A DNA stretch of 64,000 bases from Stieleria magnilauensis (GTDB lineage: Bacteria; Planctomycetota; Planctomycetia; Pirellulales; Pirellulaceae), in NCBI GenBank assembly GCA_007753675.1, contig CP036432.1, positions 7,876,233 through 7,940,232 on the forward strand, written 5' to 3'. Position numbers and translations under genes: made by a program. Positions 9,314 to 17,094 of the stretch are shown here, one piece after another; positions within the stretch are counted from its first letter, which is position 1, and every line of letters begins with the position of its first letter. The notes under the pieces are model-generated. The model was not told the origin of the DNA and ran no database searches. It saw nothing but the letters and a program-made list of their open reading frames with translations.

Positions 9314-9951
9314 AGTACGCCTCGCGATTCAAGCCGGACCCGCAATTGTGCGATCGCCCGCATCCACAGCATCCGCACTGCACCCGCCGTGCGTTCCATC
9401 CGCGCCGCGACGTCGGGGAACGCGAGCCCTTCGATGTGCCGCAGCAGAATCACCTCGCGGTAGTCGTCGGGCAGTTCGGCCAACGCATCGGCCAGCAACA
9501 GACTGGCTTCGTGTTTTTGCGCGTCGGCACTCGGTGATTGGCCTCGGTCGGCGATGATTGCTACCAGCCGCGCGGTCGATCGTTCCAGCGTCGCACCGAT
9601 GTCATCGATCGAGACTTCGCGTCGAACGTCGCGTTTTTCTGCCAGTACGTGTCGCTGGATGATGTGTCCCAGGTTGTTCACCAGTATCGTTTTCAGCCAG
9701 GCGAGGAATTGCTCGGGGCAGTTGCCTCGAAACTGGGCGAAATCTCGGTGGGCTTCCAGCAACGTGTCTTGGACCACGTCGGACGCACTGGTTCTGGCCT
9801 GGAGTTTTCGGTCCAGTTGGGTGCGGGCCAGCAGTTTCAGGTAGTTCAAATACATCTGCAACAACTGGCCCAGGCAATCGTCTTGGCCGTTTTGTGCAGC
9901 CGCCAGCAATCGATTCGCTTCACTGGTCGTGATACTGGACATGGGGGGCAC
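9310..9951 (-). CDS. ECF-type RNA polymerase sigma factor
   Basis: This 213-aa protein has sigma region 2 at about residues 30-105 (DVVQDTLLEAHRDFAQFRG). Region 4 is at about 150-210 (LAELPDDYREVILLRHIEGL), with a helix-turn-helix in PDVAARMERTAGAVRMLWMR. It would direct RNA polymerase to an extracytoplasmic-stress type promoter set. No anti-sigma factor gene is adjacent. Instead a membrane kinase follows with a 4-bp overlap, which is the known planctomycete arrangement where control is thought to be by phosphorylation. It is the first gene of a three-gene operon. Confidence 0.93.
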   Translation of the reverse strand: MPPMSSITTSEANRLLAAAQNGQDDCLGQLLQMYLNYLKLLARTQLDRKLQARTSASDVVQDTLLEAHRDFAQFRGNCPEQFLAWLKTILVNNLGHIIQRHVLAEKRDVRREVSIDDIGATLERSTARLVAIIADRGQSPSADAQKHEASLLLADALAELPDDYREVILLRHIEGLAFPDVAARMERTAGAVRMLWMRAIAQLRVRLESRGVL

Positions 9952-10257
9952 ACGCGATGGGGGCGATCGGCGATTGGCGATTGGCCGGGAAAACGCAAGC
10001 TGGAAGCGTACGCCACTTTAGATTTTGGCCGGGCGAGATTCCTGGCGTCACGCGGATTCTGAATTTTTTGCTTCGAAGTAGCCGCCGGCAATGGTCTGGG
10101 GACACGAATCGACGGTCAGACCGCGAATTTTGGATATTTCCTCCAATACGAGTGCGTTTTGAAGGAATCTGGACTCGTTTTACGCTTCTAAGGGTATGGT
10201 TCTGTTAGGAGACGACAGACCGGGGCCTGAACGTCTTCTTCATTTTCCCTTCTCCGA
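9952..10257. other. Divergent intergenic region upstream of the sigma operon
   Basis: These 306 bp separate the sigma gene start (minus) from the BON gene start (plus), so promoters for both should be here. I cannot mark a convincing -35/-10 pair. A fragment at about 10003-10035 (gcaagctggaagcgtacgcc) belongs to the short dispersed repeat family also seen at 42361-42385 and 61388-61420. Confidence 0.5.
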
Positions 10258-10485
10258 GTGCCACTTGTGATCGCTGATTCCACCTCCGACAACCTCTGCC
10301 GACGCATCGAGGCTTCGATTCAACGTGTCGTCGAAGTCCGTGATTTCTCGTGTTCGGTCGAAGACGGGAAACTGATCCTACGTGGGCAGGTTGAATCACG
10401 CGACGATGCCCTGATGTGTGTCGTCGTCGCTCGCAGCGTCCCGGGCGTCGAGACGATCGTCAGCGACATCAAGGTGCTCGGCTGA
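10258..10485 (+). CDS. BON-domain protein, 75 aa
   Basis: The whole product is one BON module. It has a helix (LCRRIEASIQRV), strands in FSCSVEDGKLILRGQVESRD, a helix (DALMCVVVARSVPGV) and a last strand (TIVSDIKVLG). BON domains bind phospholipid or act in envelope proteins such as OsmY. Here there is no signal peptide, so it is cytoplasmic or peripheral. The start is a GTG at 10258, with GTG at 10270 as an alternative. It is followed by a palindromic repeat element lying between it and a convergent gene. Confidence 0.75.
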   Translation: MPLVIADSTSDNLCRRIEASIQRVVEVRDFSCSVEDGKLILRGQVESRDDALMCVVVARSVPGVETIVSDIKVLG

Positions 10486-10524
10486 ACCATTGATGTGAAT
10501 CGAGCGGTATTGACCGCGAGCCGA

Positions 10525-10658
10525 GTGCTCCTGGTCACCTTGCGTTTCGGGTCGGAGGTAGTGGACGAGGCGACGAGTCCTTGCCAAGATGCCGACTGCA
10601 GAGGACTCGTCGCCTCGTCCACTACCGGAAAGTCGCCTCGTCCACTACCGGAAAGTCA
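10525..10658. repeat. Palindromic repeat element, family A copy 1
   Basis: The element begins gtgctcctggtcaccttgcg. It holds a perfect 24-bp inverted repeat at 10557-10580 and 10603-10626 (core ggactcgtcgcctcgtccac) around a 22-nt loop, and ends with one extra partial copy of the right arm in a 24-bp period. A close copy including the leader lies at 53721-53822, and right-arm-only copies lie at 40034-40144. It sits between convergent genes and could form a strong hairpin in either transcript. Confidence 0.8.
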
Positions 10659-10673
10659 ATCGTAGCCAGGGCG

Positions 10674-12065
10674 CTAGGGGCTCGTGGACGCTGTTGAGGG
10701 GACGACCGACAGGATCTGCTCGGGCGCGATGACGACCAGGTAGTGATTGCGTCCGTCTTCGATCGTGACGCTGTGTCGTTGCGGCGGGGCGAACGACTGG
10801 CCGGTGAAAGCCAAGGGCGACAATTGGATCTCCTGGGTTCCGACCGGCAGCTCGGCGCGGAGGACTTGGATTTCTCGTGGTAGCAAGCCCCAGCAACGGG
10901 TGTCGGCCTTTTCCGTGGCGCTCCAGGCGTTGATCGCCGCGAATTCAAACGCCGCGGCCGCGTTGCCGCTGAGTCCGAGTGATTGGGCGGTGGCCACGAC
11001 ACTGGCCTCTTTGAGCACCCGCCGCGCGACGGCACGGGCGATCGTCCACGGCATTTCGGCTTCGACCTTTTCCGCCGCCAATTGCCCGATGTCGGTGATC
11101 GTTTGCGTCGCGCCGAGCAGTTGCCCGCCGAACGAAACCCCGATCGCCGCGAGGTCGCAGGGCGGGATTTCGACTTGCGGAACTTTCACACTGACCACGT
11201 TGGGTAGCACCGGTTCGTCGTCATCGCCCTGTTCGTGATTGTGGATCGATCGCAACAAAGTCGATGCGATTTGCAGTGACGTGGTGGTCGTCGGCGCGAC
11301 CGTCTCCACCAGTCGTGGTCCGTGGCCGACCATCGCAAACACGTACAGCACGCCGTGGCCTGCGGCACTGTGGGCACCGCGATTGGCCCTGGCGATATCG
11401 TCGACTGCCGGAGCGAATTCGGGTTGAATGCTGCTGACGAGTCGAAAGGCGCGCTCGGCGTCGTCGTAGTTCTGGTGCGTGGCCTCGCGCAGCGTGCCTT
11501 GCAGATAAGGTGCCAGCGCGAGTTGTTGCTTGGGCGTTGGCGAGTCCGCGTCTTCGGCTTGCCGGTTCAATTCGGCTTGGCGGGTTTGGGCCTGCAAACA
11601 ATAGGCTTCGGCGTCGGTGGCATCGCCGGCCAGGGAGCAGATCGCCAACATCGACCGCAACAGGACTTGTTCGTAGCCGGCCAACTGAAACGGCCGGACC
11701 CGATCATCGGCCGCCAACGAAGCGGCGTCGTTGACCGGCGCAGTGTCGGGCAACGCGTCGAAGTGGTCGCGGAGTTCACGCATCCGAGACTCGGCCGCGG
11801 AGACGTCGCCACGCGCCAGTTCGACCATCGCCAGATCCAGCTGGCTTTGGTGCCGGGTCCGTTTGGGACCCTCGGCCAGTTCGCTCAGTAGCTTGTCGGC
11901 CGATTCCAGATCGCCGAAGGCAAACGCGTCTCGGGCTTGCACGATCGAGACCTTGTTGGATCGACAGCCCGATGAGACGACGAGGACGGCAAGGACTAAG
12001 ATCGCTGCCAGTGGGGCTCGCCGTCGGTTTGCTCGAGCAGCTGAGACGCAGCGCTGCACGATCAC
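10674..12065 (-). CDS. TPR-type lipoprotein, COG3014-like
   Basis: The preferred start is GTG 12065, which overlaps the stop of the LpoB-like gene in a GTGA arrangement. The ATG at 12101 would overlap it by 40 bp. The 463-aa product has a basic N-terminus, a hydrophobic stretch and a lipobox (LVVSSGC, Cys about residue 34), so it is a lipoprotein. Helical TPR-like repeats follow. The C-terminal half includes the GHGVLYVFAMVGHGPRLVET and PQVEIPP segments that I associate with the COG3014 lipoprotein family. Function is unknown. Its pairing with LpoB suggests a role in envelope or peptidoglycan assembly. Confidence 0.75.
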   Translation of the reverse strand: MIVQRCVSAARANRRRAPLAAILVLAVLVVSSGCRSNKVSIVQARDAFAFGDLESADKLLSELAEGPKRTRHQSQLDLAMVELARGDVSAAESRMRELRDHFDALPDTAPVNDAASLAADDRVRPFQLAGYEQVLLRSMLAICSLAGDATDAEAYCLQAQTRQAELNRQAEDADSPTPKQQLALAPYLQGTLREATHQNYDDAERAFRLVSSIQPEFAPAVDDIARANRGAHSAAGHGVLYVFAMVGHGPRLVETVAPTTTTSLQIASTLLRSIHNHEQGDDDEPVLPNVVSVKVPQVEIPPCDLAAIGVSFGGQLLGATQTITDIGQLAAEKVEAEMPWTIARAVARRVLKEASVVATAQSLGLSGNAAAAFEFAAINAWSATEKADTRCWGLLPREIQVLRAELPVGTQEIQLSPLAFTGQSFAPPQRHSVTIEDGRNHYLVVIAPEQILSVVPSTASTSP

Positions 12066-12805
12066 CCGTCGGCCTGATCGAAGATGCCGTAGTTCCACCA
12101 TTTGCCGGCGCGTGATTTCGAGTATCCCTTGCGGATCTTGGCGGACTCTTTCAAGAAGTCACCGGTGTGCACGTTGACCATTTCCAACGTCAACGTGTAG
12201 TCCCGCTGGCTGGTTTTGTTGCGGTCGGTGGTTCCGGTGGTGATGTTGGCGAACAGCAAGTAGTCGACCGGGGTGCCCGCTTTGCCCAAGACGGCGGCGA
12301 AGGCTTCGCGGTTGGCGGGCAGGAACAAGGCATCGGGCCGCAGTCGTGTTTCGCGGAGTGCGGTTTGGACCATCCGCCGGCTGATGCCACGAAAATCGGC
12401 ATTCGAGTTGATCTGGGAATCGATCTGTTCGTAGAGCTGTTCTTTGAAATCGCCCAATTCTTCGGCGCTCTTGTTTTCGATTCCGACAAAGCAGACGCTG
12501 GCCGGCCCGCCGCTGAGGGTGGATGGGACGATGACGCCGTCGAGGGAAAGGTCGGATTGCGATTCAAACGCCACCGGCTGGACGGTGGGGGGGCAGCGGG
12601 AGAGCAGTTTGGCGACCGATTCTTCCACCAGCGGATTCCACGTCGCGGCGCCGGCGGCGTGGCTGCCGACCAGATCCTTGTCGTCGCTGGCTAGCAAATG
12701 CCCGTATTGTCGACCGGCACATCCCGACGTTGTGGTCAGAATCGCGGCCAAGACGACCGCGGCGGCGGCTTTGGAAGCCCGCCGCGATGGGGTGGTAGGT
12801 TGCAT
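12062..12805 (-). CDS. LpoB-family lipoprotein (penicillin-binding protein activator type)
   Basis: The ATG at 12805 is chosen because a signal peptide with lipobox follows directly (LAAILTTTSGC); the longer frame from 13003 adds 66 residues that do not look like protein. The 247-aa product matches the LpoB family in its IEN-type core (VCFVGIENKSAEELGD), the EQIDSQINSN helix, a YLLFANITTGTTDR strand pair and the closing GKWWNYGIFDQADG. In enterobacteria LpoB activates the peptidoglycan synthase PBP1b from the outer membrane. It is coupled by 4 bp to a COG3014-like lipoprotein gene. Its partner enzyme in planctomycetes is unclear. Confidence 0.85.
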   Translation of the reverse strand: MQPTTPSRRASKAAAAVVLAAILTTTSGCAGRQYGHLLASDDKDLVGSHAAGAATWNPLVEESVAKLLSRCPPTVQPVAFESQSDLSLDGVIVPSTLSGGPASVCFVGIENKSAEELGDFKEQLYEQIDSQINSNADFRGISRRMVQTALRETRLRPDALFLPANREAFAAVLGKAGTPVDYLLFANITTGTTDRNKTSQRDYTLTLEMVNVHTGDFLKESAKIRKGYSKSRAGKWWNYGIFDQADG

Positions 12806-13219
12806 GCTGAGTTGATTTGCTGGGGGCGTTTGGTCGCGATGCACTTTGGAAATCCCGTTTTCGGGGCCAGAAATGCCATCGGGGCCAAGAAAATTCGCTT
12901 GAGGCGACTTGTCCGATAGTCTGGACCTATCAAAATGTGCGTCCGCCGGACCAGATGGATCCGCTGCCGAGGTCTGTTGCCAAGCGATTTTGCGAGGCGG
13001 CAAACGCAGCGGGAACCGTCACTCCGGCGGCGCCCTGTCACTATCGGCACCGCAAGGTCCGCTGGTTGACCTGTTGCGGCCGTAAATTTTCTGACGCGTC
13101 GATGCCCGACAGGCCTAACATCCCCAGTTACCCACGCTTTACGTCATCGTGGCCTGTCGGTTATGAATCCCCTGACGGAAGCCCGCTCCCCATTTTTCTT
13201 CGCATTTCCGGTTTCATCT
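12806..13219. other. Divergent intergenic region, no supported gene
   Basis: About 410 bp lie between the LpoB-like start and the acidic protein start. Long frames run through it (an extension of the LpoB frame, and another on the plus strand), but they lack protein character. It probably contains both promoters; no motif could be assigned with confidence. Confidence 0.45.
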
Positions 13220-13672
13220 ATGAGTGTCGCTCTCGCCGTTCCATCGGTCGCCAGTTCCGAAATCGTGTCCACGATTTCCCCCACCGCGGCTGAGAATCGA
13301 CCCCATGACCGGTCGGAATCGCCGCTGACCACCATTCCCGTCGCAGCGGACGACGATGACGACGACGATCTGGACGACGACGACGATGATGATGAGGACG
13401 GCTTCGGCGACGACGATGCCAATACCGACGAAGTCGACGACGGCTTCAACGACGGGCTCGACGAAGACGACGATCTGGATGACTTCGACGACATCGACGA
13501 AGACGACTTCGATGATGACTTCGACGACGATTTCGAAGAAGAATTGAACGACGATTACGAAATCGAGATCGATGACGAAATCAGCGACGAGTTCGGCTTG
13601 AGCACCGGCAAAGACGAAGACGAAGAAGAAGACGTCGACCTGGAAGATTTCGACGATTTCGAAAACATTTGA
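13220..13672 (+). CDS. Extremely acidic Asp/Glu-rich protein, 150 aa
   Basis: After about 45 ordinary residues (MSVALAVPSVASSEIVSTIS and a Pro/Ser stretch) the product is almost entirely Asp and Glu, with Phe, Leu and Asn at intervals (DDFDDDFDDDFEEELNDDYE). The estimated pI is far below 4. An alternative ATG at 13163 would add 19 residues. The opposite strand is also open but would encode an unnatural Val/Phe-rich chain. Similar acidic proteins occur in planctomycetes. A cation-binding or nucleic-acid-mimic role is only speculation. Confidence 0.65.
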   Translation: MSVALAVPSVASSEIVSTISPTAAENRPHDRSESPLTTIPVAADDDDDDDLDDDDDDDEDGFGDDDANTDEVDDGFNDGLDEDDDLDDFDDIDEDDFDDDFDDDFEEELNDDYEIEIDDEISDEFGLSTGKDEDEEEDVDLEDFDDFENI

Positions 13673-13688
13673 CGCGGTGGCGCGGTCA

Positions 13689-13774
13689 TCGGAAAGAAGA
13701 CCCGCGGATAGCAGCGCGAACCCACCGATGACAGGGTGCAAAAAATCAGTCGGTTCGCGCTGCCATCCGTGGGC
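13689..13774. repeat. 86-bp imperfect palindrome, family B copy 1
   Basis: The arms are cgcggatagcagcgcgaacc on the left and ggttcgcgctgccatccgtg on the right, with a short loop rich in A. The same element lies in the opposite orientation at 27655-27740, with most positions identical. It occupies the space between the convergent acidic-protein and VWA genes. Confidence 0.7.
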
Positions 13775-13844
13775 CCAGTGATCGGCTCATCGTTCGGCAT
13801 TCTAAAATCACTTGACGCCCATGCCGGGCAGCAGGGCGACGGCG

Positions 13845-15182
13845 TCAACGCGGCGATTCTTTCAAAAACGCCGATCGCCCCAGCCCACGCAGTCCCTGAT
13901 GCATCTGCTGGTGCGTTGCTTCGTCTTTGAACAGCCACAGGATCCGCGTGCGAGTGTTCTGTGGCGTTGGCGGCACCGGGGCGTAACCGTCGGTGAAAAT
14001 GATCAGCCCGTCGTAGTCGCGGTGTTGGTCGATGTAGTCGATGACCGGGGCGAAATTGGTTCCCCCACGACCGCTGACTTCAAACGCGCTGCGGGCCCGA
14101 CGCAGCGTCAGCGGTTCACACCGGATGTCTTCGTCGAACCAGATTACGTCGACCGATTCGACACCGTAGCGAAAGAAGTGACTGACGACTGAAAAGCCCA
14201 GTTGCAGATCGCGGTGACCCATCGATCCGGAGACATCGACGGCGAACAACAGTTTGGTCGTGAAGTCGTAGCGGCTGCCCATCTGCGCAAACCCATAGCG
14301 TCGACTCGGTTTCATCCGCGTCAGACGCCGACGCACCGAGAGCACGCTTTGGCGAAAGTTGCGCAGCACACCGCGATAGTCTAGTTTCGGATGCAGGGTC
14401 GCCATCAACTGCTCTTTGGCCTGTCCGCCGACTGTGCCCCAGCCATCGGATTCGGCGGCTTCGCGGACCGCCGCGTTGATCTCGTCCCGCTTCAGATCGT
14501 CGTTGTCCCACTGGGTCGTGTTTTCCATGCCGACCTGATCGGGATCGCTGTAGGCGTCCAGTGTGCTCGCCGCGTCGTCGGCCCCGTTCGATGGGCCGTC
14601 TGCCTCCTCCGAAGCGTTTGTTTCTGAATCAGTCGTTTCTGCATCGTCGTGATGTGGATCCGAGCCGTCGTCGGAAGACTCTTGATTTGACGGATCGGCG
14701 CCCGATGAATCCGCTGCGGCTTGATCCTCGGGATCGTCCTCTGGCGGTTCGTCGTGAGTGGCCCGCTCGGCGAGTTCCCGGTAATAGAATTCGAAGTACT
14801 GATTGTCAAAACGATCGTCGCCCCAAAGATCGCGGGGCCGCGGGATCGGCAATTTGGTACGCAGACATTCCTGCACGGTCAGATTGCTCGCCTGGTACGA
14901 CAATTCGGCCTTCGGTTGCTGTCTGGCGTAGGGATGGCCCAGCAGGATTCGCATCGCTTCGAAGCCCAGCACGGATCGCAACTGGTCGCGTCGTAGCGAA
15001 CGGATAAAGTCCGGGTTGAATTCGATCTTACCGCGTCCGACACGAATCGTTGCCAGACCCGGTCGCTCGACGACGTCGTGCATCGTCCAGGCGGCAAACA
15101 ATAGCGGTTCGGTGAGAAACCAGCTTTCCACCACCTGTGTGATCCGCTCGCGAGCGCTCGACTTGACGAACGACTGACTCAT
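13845..15182 (-). CDS. VWA-like / putative metallopeptidase-domain protein (DUF2201 type)
   Basis: This is a 445-aa protein. The N-terminal third (about 1-150) fits the putative metallopeptidase-like domain that precedes VWA in this family. The middle (about 150-235) is an acidic, Ser/Asp-rich linker. The C-terminal part is a von Willebrand A-type fold with MIDAS residues in AVDVSGSMG and the strands SVDVIWFDEDI and DGLIIFTDGYAPVPP. Its start overlaps the stop of an AAA ATPase gene by 4 bp. ATPase plus VWA pairs work as metal-dependent chaperone or remodelling machines (MoxR/RavA-ViaA logic). The target here is not known. Confidence 0.85.
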   Translation of the reverse strand: MSQSFVKSSARERITQVVESWFLTEPLLFAAWTMHDVVERPGLATIRVGRGKIEFNPDFIRSLRRDQLRSVLGFEAMRILLGHPYARQQPKAELSYQASNLTVQECLRTKLPIPRPRDLWGDDRFDNQYFEFYYRELAERATHDEPPEDDPEDQAAADSSGADPSNQESSDDGSDPHHDDAETTDSETNASEEADGPSNGADDAASTLDAYSDPDQVGMENTTQWDNDDLKRDEINAAVREAAESDGWGTVGGQAKEQLMATLHPKLDYRGVLRNFRQSVLSVRRRLTRMKPSRRYGFAQMGSRYDFTTKLLFAVDVSGSMGHRDLQLGFSVVSHFFRYGVESVDVIWFDEDIRCEPLTLRRARSAFEVSGRGGTNFAPVIDYIDQHRDYDGLIIFTDGYAPVPPTPQNTRTRILWLFKDEATHQQMHQGLRGLGRSAFLKESPR

Positions 15183-16267
15183 TCGATCCGAATGCCTTCC
15201 ATGTAGCCGGTCAACAATTCGGTCAGCTCGATCGATTCGGAAATGAACTCCATCACGGATTCGAACTTGGGTTTGCCGAGCATCGAAACCAGATGGGCGA
15301 CGGCTTCATCGAGTTTTCGTTTTCGCAACAAATTCAAGTAGCTCAGCAAGCCCGAGCGAGCTTTGTCTTCTCGAGCGGCCGGGCATTTTCCGCTGCTGAT
15401 CCAAACGAGAATCTGTTCGTTGAGCAACAGCAATTCGCCGAGCGACATTTTGCCCAGCGTCTTGCGTTGTTTACTGAACTCCAGCAGAACGTCGGCCGGG
15501 GTCACGGGCAGCGGAGTTGCCAGACTGCGGCGGAACGCGTTGGCGGAGGTTGATCCCACGATTCCGGCGATCAGTTTGATGTGATCGGCATCGAGGCGTT
15601 CGATCGGTTCGATCAGTTTCGAGACCCGTGCCCAACCGCGTCGATCCTGCGTCTTGACCAGCCCCGAGAGCGTCTGGTCGGATTCGTCGCCGATCCCGTG
15701 TCCATCGAGGAATTGGGGCTGTTTTTGGATGAAGCTGGTGATCCGGGCGTCGACGTTTTCACGCTCGGCCCACAACAGCCAGTCTTCGACCGTCGGGGCA
15801 AATTCGTACAGATTGAATCGCGAGACCAAGGCCGGGTCCAAGTCGGTCAATTGGTATTCGTCGCCTTCGTTCACCGCCGAAACGATCACGCTGCCGGCGG
15901 GCAAGCGTTTTCCCGCCAAGGTTTTGTTGAGGGCCAATTCCATAACCGATTGCAGAATCTCTGGACGCGCCCGGTTGAGTTCATCGAGGAACAGCACGAT
16001 CGGCTGGTCGTCCTGGGGCCACCAGAACGGCGGCAGAAACTCGCTGCGGCCGGTGTGCTCGTCCTTGTGCAGCAGGCCGATCAGGTCCCCGGGATCACTC
16101 ATTTGGCCCAAGAAGAACGGCACGACGGTCATGCCACGTTCGCGAAAATGATCTGCGATGATTTGAGATTTGCCGATGCCATGACGCCCCACCAGCATCA
16201 CATTTTGATCCGACGGCGTCAGTTCCAACAGCTGAATCAACTCACGAGCATCAACACGAACGGCCAA
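15179..16267 (-). CDS. AAA ATPase, MoxR/RavA-like partner of the VWA protein
   Basis: The start is taken as TTG 16267. It has a good ribosome binding site (ggagag, 6 bp upstream), while the frame further upstream runs into the tandem repeat array. The 362-aa product has Walker A GRHGIGKS, Walker B LFLDELNRA, a sensor segment (VIVSAVNEGDEYQ) and an arginine-finger region (LDPALVSRFNLYEF). The spacing matches the AAA_5/MoxR-like group. It is coupled by 4 bp to the VWA gene downstream and is likely the motor of that two-protein system. Confidence 0.85.
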   Translation of the reverse strand: MAVRVDARELIQLLELTPSDQNVMLVGRHGIGKSQIIADHFRERGMTVVPFFLGQMSDPGDLIGLLHKDEHTGRSEFLPPFWWPQDDQPIVLFLDELNRARPEILQSVMELALNKTLAGKRLPAGSVIVSAVNEGDEYQLTDLDPALVSRFNLYEFAPTVEDWLLWAERENVDARITSFIQKQPQFLDGHGIGDESDQTLSGLVKTQDRRGWARVSKLIEPIERLDADHIKLIAGIVGSTSANAFRRSLATPLPVTPADVLLEFSKQRKTLGKMSLGELLLLNEQILVWISSGKCPAAREDKARSGLLSYLNLLRKRKLDEAVAHLVSMLGKPKFESVMEFISESIELTELLTGYMEGIRIE

Positions 16268-16356
16268 GGGGATCTCTCCGATGAAATGACGAAAACGGGA
16301 CGGTGGGCAATGATACAGGAAAGAGTAGTGTCTAGCCTTGAGGGGGTTTTTTGTTT

Positions 16357-17036
16357 CGCTGCGGAGCAGCGAAATGGCGGCTAAAGCCTGCACACCAGCG
16401 CAGGTTGGTGTCCAGCCTTTAGGCGCATCCCACTCGCTGCGGAGCAGCGAAATGAGCGGCTAAAGCCTGCACACCAGCGCAGGTTGGTGTCCAGCCTTTA
16501 GGCGCATCCCACTCGCTGCGGAGCAGCGAAACGGGCGGCTGAAGCCTGCACACCAGCGCAGGTTGGTGTCCAGCCTTTAGGCGCATCCCACTCGCTGCGG
16601 AGCAGCGAAACGGGCGGCTGAAGCCTGCACACCAGCGCAGGTTGGTGTCCAGCCTTGAGGCGCATCCCGCTCGCTGCGGAGCAGCGAAATGGGCGGCTAA
16701 AGCCTGCACACCAGCGCACGTTGGTGTCCAGCCTTTAGGCGCATCCCACTCGCTGCGGAGCAGCGAAATGGGGCGGCTGAAGCCTGCACACCAGCGCAGG
16801 TTGGTGTCCAGCCTTTAGGCGCATCCCACTCGCTGCGGAGCAGCGAAATGAGCGGCTAAAGCCTGCACACCAGCGCAGGTTGGTGTCCAGCCTTTAGGCG
16901 CATCCCACTCGCTGCGGAGCAGCGAAATGGGCGGCTAAAGCCTGCACACCAGCGCAGGTTGGTGTCCAGCCTTGAGGCGATTCCCGGCTCGCTGCGGAGC
17001 AGCGAAATGGCGGCTAAAGCCTGCACACCAGCGCGG
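16357..17036. repeat. Tandem array of a 79-bp structured unit, nearly 9 copies
   Basis: The motif cgctgcggagcagcg recurs at about 16357, 16435, 16514, 16593, 16672, 16751, 16831, 16910 and 16990, a period of 79-80 bp. Each unit has a small hairpin (cgctgc/gcagcg) and a long imperfect palindrome of about 19 bp per arm (ggctaaagcctgcacacca pairing with tggtgtccagcctttaggc). Copies differ at a few positions, and the last ones are the most divergent. Frames through the array are artefacts of the repeat. It lies upstream of the AAA ATPase gene and downstream of a gene of the same strand. Confidence 0.9.
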
Positions 17037-17094
17037 GTGACCAACCCAACGGTGGTACGGTACGCGTCAGGGCAATCGGAACCCGTCGTCGGTG

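Noticed and set aside
12806..13003. 66-residue N-terminal extension of the LpoB-like gene
   Set aside because: The lipobox signal peptide starts at 12805, and the extension lacks protein character.
13214..13741. Long minus-strand frame opposite the acidic protein
   Set aside because: It encodes an unnatural Val/Phe/Ile-rich chain that is just the complement of the Asp/Glu codons.
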